64,000 nt of DNA, taken from Terriglobus tenax (GTDB lineage Bacteria; Acidobacteriota; Terriglobia; Terriglobales; Acidobacteriaceae). Below, in pieces: positions 16,068 to 25,916 of this stretch. The notes beneath the pieces are model-generated. The model was not told where the DNA came from. It saw nothing but the letters and a program-made list of their open reading frames with translations, and ran no database searches. Position 1 is the stretch's first letter. Each line of letters begins with the position of its first letter. The stretch is from assembly GCF_025685395.1 (NCBI RefSeq), contig NZ_JAGSYA010000003.1:1116001-1180000 (forward strand), read 5' to 3'. Position numbers and translations under genes: made by a program.

Positions 16068-19000
16068 TTGTACAACTCTGAAATACCTATTTCTACGCAG
16101 CCGGCGCCACGATGGCTGGGCCGGGCACCTCAGAAGCTCATGCTCTGGGTCCTCATTATTTTATGCGGTTTTGGACTCACTCTGCCGGGAAGCGCCCAGG
16201 TCACCTCGGGTACCATCTTCGGCACAGTGCAGGACACCACGGGTGCGGTGATCCCCAACGCAAAGGTTGTGGTTACGGCGCCGGCGATTGGCGTGACGCG
16301 CACCATCAACTCCGAAGGCAACGGAACCTTCTCGCTGCCGAATCTTCCCGCGGGCACCTACCAGATGACGGTTACCGCCACGGGGTTTGCGACCCTGGTG
16401 AAGGACGGTATTGTGCTGAACTCGGCTGACCGGTTGAACGCCGGTTCGCTGGCCCTGAACGTCGGCGCGGAGACGACCACCGTGAGTGTGGAGGCCGATA
16501 GCGGGCAGCTCCAGATCCAGGCAAGCTCGGGAGAGCGCTCGGACCTGATCACGGGCAAACAGATGAATGACATCGCCCTGAACGGTCGTAACGTGCTGGA
16601 TCTTCTGCGCGTGATCCCCGGTGTTTCGGGTACGGGTTCGTTCGGCGCCTCCGGTACGGGCGGTCTGGACACCTACTCGGTGAACGGAACCCGCACGAAC
16701 CAGCATGAGTTCACGATGGACGGATCTTCGAACGTCGACTCAGGCAACAATGGCGGAACGCACGTCACCATGAACACGGACGCCATTGCCGAAGTGAAGG
16801 TACTGACCTCCAACTACCAGGCCGAATTTGGCAAGGCGGGTGGCGGTTCGATTATCGTCACCTCGCGTGGAGGCACCAACGACTTCCACGGCAATGCCCA
16901 CTTCTTCCACCGCAACGAAGGCATGAATGCCAACGACTGGGTGAGCAACCATAACGGTACGGCGAAGCAGCTGTTCCGCTACAACACCTTCGGCTACCAG
17001 GTCGGCGGCCCGGTGCTGAAGAACAAGCTCTACTTCTTCTTCTCCAACGAGTACTATCGTCAGCTTGTACCGGGTTCCATCATCCAGTACCGTACGCCCA
17101 CGGCGGCTGAGCGCGCCGGCGATTTTTCGCAGAGCGTGGACAGCAGCGGCAATGCTCTGCAGATCTACAACCCGGCTACCGGCACACAGTTCACGGGGAA
17201 CCGTCTTACCTCCGCGCAGATGACACCGGCGCAGCAGGCGGCTTTCGCGCAGATCCAGCGGGTGCTGGCGCTTTATCCTCTGCCGAACGTAAGCGGCAAC
17301 AACACCTATAACCGGCAGGACCCTACCTCCTCCACGCATCCGCGTACGGAGTACATTGGCCGTGTCGACTACCAGATCACGCCGACCGAGCGCATCTTTG
17401 CCCGCTACATCAATAACCGTGACGAGCAGACCGGCCCCATCGGCAGCTTCGGCCTGCCCTGCAGCGGCAGCCTGCTGATTCCCGGTGGCTGCACGAACCG
17501 TCAGCCGGGCTGGAACCTCTCCGTTGACCTGACGAGCACCCTGCGCTCAAACCTGGTCAACGAGGTTAGCGTTGGACCGAGTGTGTACAGCTCGCGCACC
17601 CAGGGAAACAACGGCAACCTTTCCGTTCTTGCCAACAACATCAACCTGCCCTCGCTGTACCCGGTCACCGGCGATACGTCGATTCCTGACCTCTCGTTCA
17701 GCGGCAACGGTGCAAACTATGCCTCCACATACTTTGGCGCAACGCCATGGCGTCAGGCGGCAACCACGATCAACGCCAACGACAACCTGAGCTGGATCAT
17801 CCACAGCCACACCCTGAAGTTCGGTGCCTTCTACCAGCGCTCGCGTAAGGACCAGATTGCGTGGGGCAACTCGAATGGACAGTTCAGCTTCAGCAACTGC
17901 TCCACCGGCCAGGGAGGCTGCGTCTCCGGCGTCAGCTCGAACCAGGGTTCTCCGATTGCCAGCGCGCTGCTGGGTTATTTCCAGAACTACGCGCAGTCCA
18001 GCGCGCGTCCGGTGGGCTACTTCCGCTACAACCAGTTCGAGTTTTATGCGCAGGACACCTGGCAGGTTACCCCGCGCCTGACGCTCGACTACGGTGTTCG
18101 CTTTGTCTACATTCCTCCGCAGTACGATGCGAAGAACCAGATCGCACTGTTCACGCCATCCGCCTATGACCCGTCTTCCGCTGTGCAGATCGACACGAGT
18201 GGCAACGTTGTTCCCAATACCGGCAACCGTTTGAATGGTATGACCTATGCCTCGAACGGCACACTGCCGAAGGGTGGATGGAACAGCCAGGGCATTATGC
18301 CGGAGCCGCGTTTGGGCTTCGCATGGGACTTCCGCGGTGACCACAAGGGCGTTCTGCGTGGTGGCTTCGGAACCTCGCATGACCGCTCGCAGGGCAACCT
18401 GGTCTTCAACACGGTCTTCGGCAACCCGGCCGTGGTGACCACGCCGAACATCTATAACAGCACGCTGGCCAACATCTCTTCGACTGCCGTCGCGGCAAAC
18501 ACCGGTGTTCTGAACGGTATCTACGGTGCCGACGTCTCCGGGCAGGTGCCGGTGACGTACAGCTATTCGCTGGGGGTACAGCGCGAGATTGGTGCCGGTA
18601 TCACACTGGATGTTTCCTACGTTGGCAACGTGTCGCGCCACCAGGTAACAGCGCGTGACCTGAATACCATTCCTTACGGAACGACGTTTACGCGCGCGGC
18701 ACAGAACCCGGCGAACTTTGCAGGTGGTGTTGTGCCGGCGGTTGAGCCGAACCTTCCCCCGGAGTATGCCGCGGCTGGTTATAACTTCAGCGGTCAATAC
18801 GCGTACGCGCAGAACTACCTGTCGCCCTACAAGGGATACGGCCAGTTGGAGTACTACAAGTTCGACGGCACCTCCAACTACAACTCGCTGCAGGTTTCGG
18901 TGCAGAAGCGTTACAACCGCAACCTGACCTTTGGCGGCTTCTATACGTGGTCGAAGGCTCTGACGACCTCCACCTCGGATGAAAGCTTTGTCGATCCTTT

Positions 19001-19631
19001 CAACCCGCGCAAGTACAGCTATGGTGTTGCTGGCTTTGACCGCCGGCATGTTGCCGCCATCAACTACGTCTACAGCCTGCCGAACTTCTCGCAGCTTTTC
19101 CATGCCCCGCACTGGACCTCGTATGCCTTGGATGGTTTCCAGCTTTCGGGTTTGGCGAGCATTCAAAGTGGGGCGCCCGTGATGAATGCTCTGTGGTATC
19201 CGGCCAACCAGTTGACCGGTGGATCGCAGTGGAGCAAGGTGCCTCCGGCATATGTTGGAGTGGATGCTCAGGGCAACCTGTTGAAGCCGACGATCGGTCA
19301 GCCGACACTCTCTGGACGCGGAAGCCTGCGCCAGGGTGGTCTGGTGACGTGGGATCAGTCGATCTTCAAGAACTTCAACATCGGTGCGGAGGGCAAGGGA
19401 CGCTATGTCCAGCTCCGTGGAGAGTTCTTCAACATCCTCAACCATCCCAACATTGCAACGCGTGACTACAGCGCGAACGTGACGCTGCCCAGCTATAACA
19501 GCAGCACCGGATCGTTCACTCCGCTGTCGGTTACCAAGAGCACCAACTGGGGTCAGCCAACCGCAAGCTTCAATCCTGCTGGTCCGGGTGGACCGCGCGT
19601 GATTCAGCTGGCTGCGAAGGTCTACTTCTAA
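16068..19631 (+). CDS. TonB-dependent receptor, Oar-like, 1187 aa
   Basis: Outer-membrane receptor, probably for glycan or glycoside uptake. The TTG start was chosen because GGAGGT lies four bases upstream and it gives a proper signal peptide (LMLWVLIILCGFGLTLPGSAQ). Residues ~45-125 are a carboxypeptidase-regulatory-like domain (GTIFGTVQDTTGAVIPNAKV). The plug region shows ALNGRNVLDLLRVIPGVSG, and the barrel ends in an aromatic residue (AAKVYF). Length is normal for Acidobacteriota receptors. The divergent winged-helix regulator, phased repeats and downstream GH30/GH3 genes make a SusC-like utilisation locus likely. There is no SusD partner. Confidence 0.92.
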   Translation: MYNSEIPISTQPAPRWLGRAPQKLMLWVLIILCGFGLTLPGSAQVTSGTIFGTVQDTTGAVIPNAKVVVTAPAIGVTRTINSEGNGTFSLPNLPAGTYQMTVTATGFATLVKDGIVLNSADRLNAGSLALNVGAETTTVSVEADSGQLQIQASSGERSDLITGKQMNDIALNGRNVLDLLRVIPGVSGTGSFGASGTGGLDTYSVNGTRTNQHEFTMDGSSNVDSGNNGGTHVTMNTDAIAEVKVLTSNYQAEFGKAGGGSIIVTSRGGTNDFHGNAHFFHRNEGMNANDWVSNHNGTAKQLFRYNTFGYQVGGPVLKNKLYFFFSNEYYRQLVPGSIIQYRTPTAAERAGDFSQSVDSSGNALQIYNPATGTQFTGNRLTSAQMTPAQQAAFAQIQRVLALYPLPNVSGNNTYNRQDPTSSTHPRTEYIGRVDYQITPTERIFARYINNRDEQTGPIGSFGLPCSGSLLIPGGCTNRQPGWNLSVDLTSTLRSNLVNEVSVGPSVYSSRTQGNNGNLSVLANNINLPSLYPVTGDTSIPDLSFSGNGANYASTYFGATPWRQAATTINANDNLSWIIHSHTLKFGAFYQRSRKDQIAWGNSNGQFSFSNCSTGQGGCVSGVSSNQGSPIASALLGYFQNYAQSSARPVGYFRYNQFEFYAQDTWQVTPRLTLDYGVRFVYIPPQYDAKNQIALFTPSAYDPSSAVQIDTSGNVVPNTGNRLNGMTYASNGTLPKGGWNSQGIMPEPRLGFAWDFRGDHKGVLRGGFGTSHDRSQGNLVFNTVFGNPAVVTTPNIYNSTLANISSTAVAANTGVLNGIYGADVSGQVPVTYSYSLGVQREIGAGITLDVSYVGNVSRHQVTARDLNTIPYGTTFTRAAQNPANFAGGVVPAVEPNLPPEYAAAGYNFSGQYAYAQNYLSPYKGYGQLEYYKFDGTSNYNSLQVSVQKRYNRNLTFGGFYTWSKALTTSTSDESFVDPFNPRKYSYGVAGFDRRHVAAINYVYSLPNFSQLFHAPHWTSYALDGFQLSGLASIQSGAPVMNALWYPANQLTGGSQWSKVPPAYVGVDAQGNLLKPTIGQPTLSGRGSLRQGGLVTWDQSIFKNFNIGAEGKGRYVQLRGEFFNILNHPNIATRDYSANVTLPSYNSSTGSFTPLSVTKSTNWGQPTASFNPAGPGGPRVIQLAAKVYF

Positions 19632-19653
19632 ACCGCATCTGTTGCATCTCCAC

Positions 19654-19680
19654 CGGGCCTTCAGCGATGCTGAAGGCCCG
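19654..19680 (+). terminator. Terminator hairpin after the receptor gene
   Basis: CGGGCCTTCAGC-GAT-GCTGAAGGCCCG is a perfect 12-bp stem; a T-rich stretch (TCTTTTTC) follows some 10 bases later. It may attenuate rather than stop transcription into the glycosidase genes. Confidence 0.7.
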
Positions 19681-19711
19681 CTTGTATCGCTGTCTTTTTC
19701 TTTGAGGTCTT

Positions 19712-21130
19712 GTGCGCGCTCATCTTTTATTTCTCTCCGCCACCCTGCTCTCGCTTGCACTGCCTGTCCCTTCGCAAACAGTGTCGTCTTTTCAGACCTC
19801 CGCGGATGGCAGCAGGGAACTTGCAAAGCAACCGGTCTTACACTTCTCCTCGCGTTCGACGAAGGAAGAGAGTGTGCTGACGATTGACGTCGACGGCAGC
19901 CAGCGTTTCCAGAGCATGGATGGATTTGGCGGCTCTATTACAGATGGGACAGCATGGCTGCTCGACAAGCAGGTCTCGCCGGATGTCCGTAACCGTGTGA
20001 TGACGGCACTGTTCGACCCGAAGCACGGCATCGGGCTCAGCTTCCTGCGGCAGCCTCTTGGCTCGACGGATCTCTCCCGCTCGCCCTCCACATACGATGA
20101 TGTTCCCACGGGTGAGGAAGATTTCGCGCTGCGCCACTTCTCCATTGAGCACGACCGGGAATCGATTCTGCCGATTGTGCGCCAAGCACTTGCATTGAAT
20201 CCTGCAATCACGGTGATGGGGAGTCCATGGAGCGCCCCCGCATGGATGAAAAGCAACGGCTCCCTCAACGGAGGCCAACTGCGCGAAGATGCCATGCCGG
20301 CTTTTGCGAAGTATCTTGTCCGCTCGATTGAGGCATACAAGGCGGAAGGTGTGCCCCTGCGGTACCTGACGGTGCAGAATGAGCCGCTGTATGAGACGAA
20401 GGATTACCCAGGAACGCTGATGCTTGCACCGCAGGCGGCAGCATTGATTGGGAAGAACCTTGGGCCGGAGCTGAAGCAGGCGAAGCTCAACACCATGGTG
20501 CTTGCCTATGATCACAACTGGGATCACCCAGAGTATCCGCTCTCCCTGCTCTCAAATCCTTCCGCCGAGCCGTATCTCGCAGGATCGGCGCTGCATTGCT
20601 ACGGAGGCAATGTCAGCGCGCAGAGCGAGATTCACAAGCAGTTTCCGCAGAAGGGCATCTGGATGACGGAGTGCTCCGGCGGTACATGGGACCAGGAGCC
20701 TGCGTTGATCAAGTCATCGCGATTACTGATTGAGTCGACGCGCAATTGGGCGAAGGCGGTGTCGCTGTGGGGGCTTGTGCTGGACTCAAAGCATAACCCG
20801 CACTCCGGCGGCTGCGGAACCTGCCGCGGCCTGGTTACGCTTGACCTGCATAGCTCGCCTGTAAAAGTCACGTACACGGGCGACTATTATGCTCTTGGCC
20901 ATGCCAGCAAATTTGTTCATCCCGGAGCTGTGCGGATTGCATCTTCATCGGAAGGCCGCGACGGCATTGAAACAGTCGCGTTTCAAAATGCGGATAAGAG
21001 TGTTGTTTTGATCGCGCTGAATAACCTGGCGCAAAGCAAGCAAATTCACGTAAGGTGGGCCGGGCGGGAGTTTGAAGCAGAACTTCCCGCGTCGACCGTC
21101 GCAACATATATCTGGCAACCCCGGAACTAA
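19712..21130 (+). CDS. GH30 family glucosylceramidase/beta-1,6-glucanase-like enzyme, secreted, 472 aa
   Basis: Exported retaining glycoside hydrolase of family 30. A GTG start with GAGG upstream gives a signal peptide ending near PVPSQT. The (beta/alpha)8 barrel begins with QSMDGFGGSITDGTAWLL; the acid/base is E224 in TVQNEPLY and the nucleophile E320 in WMTECSGG. SPWSAPAWMKSNGS is also a GH30 hallmark. The C-terminal beta-sandwich is present. The exact substrate (beta-1,6-glucan, glucosylceramide or xylan-type) cannot be read from sequence. It lies 12 bases before the GH3 gene, so the two are one unit and could cut a beta-glucan to glucose. Confidence 0.9.
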   Translation: MRAHLLFLSATLLSLALPVPSQTVSSFQTSADGSRELAKQPVLHFSSRSTKEESVLTIDVDGSQRFQSMDGFGGSITDGTAWLLDKQVSPDVRNRVMTALFDPKHGIGLSFLRQPLGSTDLSRSPSTYDDVPTGEEDFALRHFSIEHDRESILPIVRQALALNPAITVMGSPWSAPAWMKSNGSLNGGQLREDAMPAFAKYLVRSIEAYKAEGVPLRYLTVQNEPLYETKDYPGTLMLAPQAAALIGKNLGPELKQAKLNTMVLAYDHNWDHPEYPLSLLSNPSAEPYLAGSALHCYGGNVSAQSEIHKQFPQKGIWMTECSGGTWDQEPALIKSSRLLIESTRNWAKAVSLWGLVLDSKHNPHSGGCGTCRGLVTLDLHSSPVKVTYTGDYYALGHASKFVHPGAVRIASSSEGRDGIETVAFQNADKSVVLIALNNLAQSKQIHVRWAGREFEAELPASTVATYIWQPRN

Positions 21131-21154
21131 CTTTTTGAGAGGTTGATACATCCT

Positions 21155-23485
21155 TTGAATCCCTTGCTATGCACCGGAAGACGACTGTTTGAGTCTGTCG
21201 TGAGCGCTGCCTTGCTGCTTACGCTTGTAGCACCATTGTCGGCGGAGAGCGTGCTGTCACCCAACGCACCACCGCCACCGCCTGCTGAGGCAGTTGCCTT
21301 TGCCAACAAGCTTCTGGCGAAGATGACGCTCGAAGAGAAGATCGGCCAGATGAGCCAGGTTGCGATGAATACCGATGATCGCAAGGGGGTTGAAGAGCAG
21401 ATCAAGGCAGGCAAAGTTGGGTCACTGCTCTTCATCACCGATCCCGCAGAGGTCAATCGGCTGCAGAAGGTCGCGGTGGAACAGTCGCGGCTTCATATCC
21501 CATTGATCGTGGGCTTCGACGTGATTCATGGCTTCCGCACCATCTTCCCGGTGCCGCTCGGGATGGCTTCCTCGTGGGATCCGGCCCTGGTGGAACGTGC
21601 ACAGTCGCTGGCTGCCCGTGAAGCGCGTTCCGTGGGCGTGCACTGGGCTTTTGGGCCGATGGTCGACATTGCCCGCGATCCGCGCTGGGGCCGCATCATG
21701 GAAGGCGCCGGCGAGGATCCGTACCTCGGTTCGGTGATTGCCGCAGCGCAGGTGCGTGGCTTCCAGGGGAAGGATTTATCGTCGAACGACAGCATCATTG
21801 CCTGCGTCAAGCACTTCGGCGGCTACGGAGCAGCCGTCGGAGGCCGTGATTACGACTCCTCCGACATCTCAGACAACCAGCTCTACAACGTTTATCTCCC
21901 GGCCTACCGCGCTGCGGTTTCCGCGGGTGCAGGCTCCGTGATGAGCGCGTACATGGACCTGAACGGCGTGCCTGCAACCGGCAATAAGTATCTGCTGACG
22001 GACACGCTGCGGAAGCAATGGAAGTTCCAGGGTTTTGTTGTCAGTGACTGGGAGTCCATCAAGAGCCTGACTACGCACGGCTTCTCCGCGGATGAATCGG
22101 ACGCGGCGATTCGTGCCGTCAATGCCGGTGTGGATATGGAGATGACCAGCCACACCTATAACGATCATTTGCCCCAGGCTGCGCGCGAGCGCAAGGTCAG
22201 CGTCGCTACGATTGATGAGGCCACGCGCAGAATTCTGATCGCCAAGTATGAGCTGGGTCTGTTCAAAAATCCTTATGTCGATGCGGATCGTTCAAAGACG
22301 GTCATCGGTTCGCAGGAGATTCGCACTGCGGCACGCCACGCTGCCACGGAGGCTGCGGTGCTCCTGAAGAACGAGGGCAATCTTCTGCCACTGAAGCGCG
22401 ACCTGCGGAAGGTCGCACTGATTGGACCTATGATCGACAGCAAGCAGGACACGCTGGGTTCGTGGAGCCTGGCAGGGGATGTGGCTTCGACGGTCACGTT
22501 GCTTGACGGCCTGAAGCATGCTTTGCCCTCGACAACGACGCTGCTGAGCACAAAGGGTGTTGAAATTGAGCGCGTTCAGCCGTCCATCTTCGATGCGCAG
22601 TTTGCCAGTCCCAAACCGCAGTTGAAGACCGATGCCGAACGTAAGCAGGAGTTTGACCATGCGATTGACCTGGTGAAGCAGGCCGATGTTACGGTGCTTG
22701 CGTTGGGTGAGACGCAGGCAATGAACGGCGAACGCGCCTCGCGCTCTTCGCTGACGCTGCCAGGCGAGCAGGAGCGCCTGCTGGAAGCGGCTGTGGCGAC
22801 CGGCAAGCCGGTGGTGCTTGTGCTGATGACAGGTCGTCCGCTGAATATTACGTGGGCATCGCAGCATGTCCCTGCCATCCTGAATGTCTGGTATCCCGGT
22901 TCGGAAGGAGGCAACGCGGTTGCCGATCTGCTGTTGGGAGCGGCGAATCCTGGTGGCAAACTTACGGTCTCCTGGCCGGTGGATGTGGGTCAGGTTCCTG
23001 TCTTTTACGCGCGCCAGCTTACGCAAATTCCGGATCATCCGGAGACGCGTTACTGGGATGGATCGAGCATGCCGCTGTACTCGTTCGGCTATGGGCTTAG
23101 TTATTCTTCGTTCTCTATCACTGGCCTTACGCTGAACAAGACTGAGGCAGCGCCAGGGGATGTTCTTCATGCTTCCGTGGAGGTGGAGAACACTTCGGAC
23201 CGTGAGGGGAGCGAGGTCATTCAGCTTTACACGCATCAGCGCGCGGGCAGCGCCTCGCGTCCGGTGCGGGAGCTGAAGGGATTCACGCGCGTAACATTGA
23301 AGGCGCACGAGCAACGCCGGGTGGACGTAACACTGAACACGCAGGACCTTGCATTCTGGAGCCCTCAAACTAAAACGGTCGCCGTAGAGCCGGGTGAGTT
23401 TGATCTTTGGGCAGGCGACAGCTCAGATGCCACGCTACATCAGAGCTTCCGGATCACGAGTATCTCTGCGATGAAGAAAAAGTAA
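21155..23485 (+). CDS. bglX: GH3 beta-glucosidase, BglX-like, exported
   Basis: Exported or periplasmic exo-acting beta-glycosidase. A hydrophobic segment (SVVSAALLLTLVAPLSAES) after a short leader is the signal peptide. The GH3 N-terminal domain has GQMSQ, WAFGPMVDIARDPRWGRIMEG and CVKHFGGYGA, and the nucleophile Asp lies in VVSDWES (about residue 298). The GH3 C-terminal domain and a fibronectin-III-like domain (FGYGLSYSSF, then VENTSDREGSEVIQLY) follow, as in BglX. The start is uncertain: a TTG at 21143 directly abuts the GAGAGG, so the TTG at 21155 is preferred. It is co-transcribed with the GH30 gene. Confidence 0.9.
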   Translation: MNPLLCTGRRLFESVVSAALLLTLVAPLSAESVLSPNAPPPPPAEAVAFANKLLAKMTLEEKIGQMSQVAMNTDDRKGVEEQIKAGKVGSLLFITDPAEVNRLQKVAVEQSRLHIPLIVGFDVIHGFRTIFPVPLGMASSWDPALVERAQSLAAREARSVGVHWAFGPMVDIARDPRWGRIMEGAGEDPYLGSVIAAAQVRGFQGKDLSSNDSIIACVKHFGGYGAAVGGRDYDSSDISDNQLYNVYLPAYRAAVSAGAGSVMSAYMDLNGVPATGNKYLLTDTLRKQWKFQGFVVSDWESIKSLTTHGFSADESDAAIRAVNAGVDMEMTSHTYNDHLPQAARERKVSVATIDEATRRILIAKYELGLFKNPYVDADRSKTVIGSQEIRTAARHAATEAAVLLKNEGNLLPLKRDLRKVALIGPMIDSKQDTLGSWSLAGDVASTVTLLDGLKHALPSTTTLLSTKGVEIERVQPSIFDAQFASPKPQLKTDAERKQEFDHAIDLVKQADVTVLALGETQAMNGERASRSSLTLPGEQERLLEAAVATGKPVVLVLMTGRPLNITWASQHVPAILNVWYPGSEGGNAVADLLLGAANPGGKLTVSWPVDVGQVPVFYARQLTQIPDHPETRYWDGSSMPLYSFGYGLSYSSFSITGLTLNKTEAAPGDVLHASVEVENTSDREGSEVIQLYTHQRAGSASRPVRELKGFTRVTLKAHEQRRVDVTLNTQDLAFWSPQTKTVAVEPGEFDLWAGDSSDATLHQSFRITSISAMKKK

Positions 23486-23512
23486 GAGCGAGGCTCTTTA
23501 CCAGCGCCGCAT

Positions 23513-23550
23513 CATGAAACGAGGCCGCCGAAAGGTGGCCTCGTTTCATG
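23513..23550. terminator. Strong bidirectional terminator hairpin
   Basis: A 17-bp stem with a single G-T pair and a GAAA tetraloop (CATGAAACGAGGCC...GGCCTCGTTTCATG) lies between the convergent GH3 and molybdenum hydroxylase genes. The A-rich and T-rich outer arms give a U-run in both directions. Confidence 0.85.
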
Positions 23551-23576
23551 CAGGTCGCAAGCGTGTGACCATCTCA

Positions 23577-25916
23577 CTACGCTTTCATCATTTCCTTCAC
23601 ATATGCTGGCCGTAGCGGTAGCTTGCGCATCGGCTTTCCCGTGGCGTTGAACACCGCCGATGCAATGGCCGATGCTGCCAGCGCATTGGCCGCCTCGGAA
23701 CCCTGGCCATAAGAACCAACCTCCGGACGATTCAGGAGAACAACATTCATCTCCGCCGGAATCTCGGCCATTGTAAGAATCGGATACGACATCCAGTCCT
23801 GCGCGGTGACGGCGCTTTCGTTGAAGGGCACTTCTTCATGGAGCGCGATGCTGATGCCCATCATGGCTCCGCCTTCAACCTGCCGCTTCAGTTGTTCGGG
23901 ATTGACGACGATGCCGGGATCAACCACCATGGTGTACTTATCCACCTTGACGGCGCCGGTATCGAGCGTAACGATGACTTCGCACGCGCATCCCCAATAG
24001 GTTCCCGAACGAAGCATTGCCGAGACTCCACGGCCGCGCGCGGTTGCTCCGGTAGGCGCGACCTGTTTTGGCTGTGACTTCCAGCCTGTCTCCTTCTGTA
24101 GCCGTTTCAAAACGGTAATCAGCCGCTCTTCCTTTGCGTGGTCGATGCGGAACTGCAGGGGATCGGCACCCGCCAATGCCGCGGCTTCGTTCATCGCCAT
24201 CTCGCGTGGAAAGTTCTGCTGGAACTGCGTTGGTGTTCGCATGCTGTGGTCACGCAGACCGATTGCCAGGGGAGACTCTTTCTGTCCGACCTGGTAGGTG
24301 CCGTGGCAGCGCTCATCCAGGTTCGCAACGGTGTCGTACAGCCATGCATCCGAACTGCCGTTGGCGATGGTATTCAGCATGGTGCCTTTCTCACTCGGAG
24401 CGCTCATGGCAGGCAGCCCCGCGAGAACGGCCCCGATGGGGCGATCATCCTGCATGGCCGGCTGATAGTGATCGATCTCATAGGCCACGATCTTGCCATG
24501 AGTGTCGAGCCCGATTTTGACATCGGCATAGGCCGCCGGAGACTGCGTGGACCACTGCATCTCATCGTTGCGCATCCACTGGACGCGCACAGGCTTGCCA
24601 AGCTCCTTCGACAGGATGACGGCTTCATCTTCGGCGCCAGCGTTTCCGCCGTTCGAGCGTCCATAATGCCCGGCGCCTGCATATGTTTTTACGACAACCT
24701 TATCCACGGTCGTACCCAGCATCAGCGCCATCTGGCCTCGAAGAGCCTGCGCATTCTGCGTGTGGGTATGGATGGTCACAGAGCCATCCGGGCGGTAATC
24801 GGCGACTGCCAGCGTCGGTCCGATGGGCGCGTGCTTCCAATAGGGAAGCTGGTACGTTGCTTCCAGCGTCTTCGCTACTCCCTGGAATCCGGCTGCGATA
24901 TTGCCTTTGCTCTTGCGGCTTTTCTGTACAGGAGCTGTTTTCCAGTCGGCGTTCTGGCGCAGGTGATCGAAGAGCTTCGCTTTTCCGGGCAGACCCTTCC
25001 ATTCTGACCATTTAGTGTTGCCGGCGACCTGCCACGAGGCCTGCACGGCCTCCCACTCGGTGGGAGCGACTACCGCGACCATGTCACCTTTTACGATGAC
25101 CTGGGCATTCGGATATTTGGTCTTATCGACTTTGCCAGCTTCAACCAGCCGCGAGCCCAGGGTGTTGGGATGCACCACGCGCGCATGCAGCATGCCCGGC
25201 AGCTTGACGTTCGTCACCCACAGCTCATCGGCCTTCACCTTGGAAGTGACAATACTGTTCTTGAATGACTTGCCGACCACCTTGTAGGAGCTTGCAGGCT
25301 TCAAAGGGGGATTGCCACCAACGCGCAGGCCGAAGATGCTGGTCAATTCGCCACTGACGGGAATCGTCAGACTCAGGTTCCGATTCCTGACAAGCTCACC
25401 GTAAGTGATCGATTTGCCGCCGCCGGAGACTACTCCGTCGCTGGTGACGAGCTGGCTGGCTGGTACGCCCAGCTTCTCCGATGCGAGTTGCAGCAGCGCC
25501 TGTCTGGTATAAGCGGCGGCCTTGCGGATGTTTGGGATGCCTTCTCCCAGCAGGCCAAATGTGCCTCCACCCTCAGGCGTGGTATCCGTATCGGCGGAAA
25601 TCACCGTATCAATAGCTTCAAAGGAAACATCCAGCTCGTCCGCAACAATCTGACGATAGGCCGTATAGATTGTGCCCTGACCGAAGTCACTCTTCCCGGT
25701 ACGGAACAGGACAGTATTGTCCGGTCGAATCTCGATCCACGATTCCGGCAGGGATGCGTCGAAGGCATTGCCGTCTTCCCGTAAAGCCGCAGCACTGGCG
25801 ATGCCCGGCTTCAGCAGACCAAGGCCCACAACAAGGGCTCCGCCGGCGCGAACGAAGCTGCGGCGGCTCAGCTTTGCACCATAGATGTCTGTCATCTGTT
25901 CCAGTAGGTGTTCCAT
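23577..25916 (-). CDS. Molybdopterin-binding large subunit, isoquinoline 1-oxidoreductase/aldehyde oxidase type, Tat-exported, 779 aa
   Basis: Catalytic Mo-cofactor subunit of a periplasmic xanthine-dehydrogenase-family hydroxylase, IorB-like. The N-terminus has a Tat signal, SRRSFVRAGGALVVGLGLL, so the folded cofactor-loaded enzyme is exported. Family blocks include GKSDFGQGTIYTAYRQIVADEL, EGGGTFGLLGEG, and a C-terminal VDPGIVVNPEQLKRQVEGGAMMG and PEVGSYGQGSEAANALAASAIASA, the latter near the expected active-site Glu. The ATG overlaps the stop of the Fe-S gene (TAATG), giving translational coupling. The electron acceptor is probably a cytochrome, as no FAD subunit is encoded. The substrate (aldehyde or N-heterocycle) is unknown. 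Confidence 0.9.
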   Translation of the reverse strand: MEHLLEQMTDIYGAKLSRRSFVRAGGALVVGLGLLKPGIASAAALREDGNAFDASLPESWIEIRPDNTVLFRTGKSDFGQGTIYTAYRQIVADELDVSFEAIDTVISADTDTTPEGGGTFGLLGEGIPNIRKAAAYTRQALLQLASEKLGVPASQLVTSDGVVSGGGKSITYGELVRNRNLSLTIPVSGELTSIFGLRVGGNPPLKPASSYKVVGKSFKNSIVTSKVKADELWVTNVKLPGMLHARVVHPNTLGSRLVEAGKVDKTKYPNAQVIVKGDMVAVVAPTEWEAVQASWQVAGNTKWSEWKGLPGKAKLFDHLRQNADWKTAPVQKSRKSKGNIAAGFQGVAKTLEATYQLPYWKHAPIGPTLAVADYRPDGSVTIHTHTQNAQALRGQMALMLGTTVDKVVVKTYAGAGHYGRSNGGNAGAEDEAVILSKELGKPVRVQWMRNDEMQWSTQSPAAYADVKIGLDTHGKIVAYEIDHYQPAMQDDRPIGAVLAGLPAMSAPSEKGTMLNTIANGSSDAWLYDTVANLDERCHGTYQVGQKESPLAIGLRDHSMRTPTQFQQNFPREMAMNEAAALAGADPLQFRIDHAKEERLITVLKRLQKETGWKSQPKQVAPTGATARGRGVSAMLRSGTYWGCACEVIVTLDTGAVKVDKYTMVVDPGIVVNPEQLKRQVEGGAMMGISIALHEEVPFNESAVTAQDWMSYPILTMAEIPAEMNVVLLNRPEVGSYGQGSEAANALAASAIASAVFNATGKPMRKLPLRPAYVKEMMKA

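Noticed and set aside
17547-19826. 759-codon open frame antisense to the first TonB-type receptor
   Set aside because: The sense strand encodes a complete receptor with signal peptide and family motifs; the antisense translation is Arg/Val-rich and resembles no protein. It is an effect of codon bias.
22292-23368. 358-codon frame antisense to the GH3 gene
   Set aside because: The GH3 catalytic residues and domains are continuous on the plus strand; the antisense translation is basic and low in hydrophobic periodicity.
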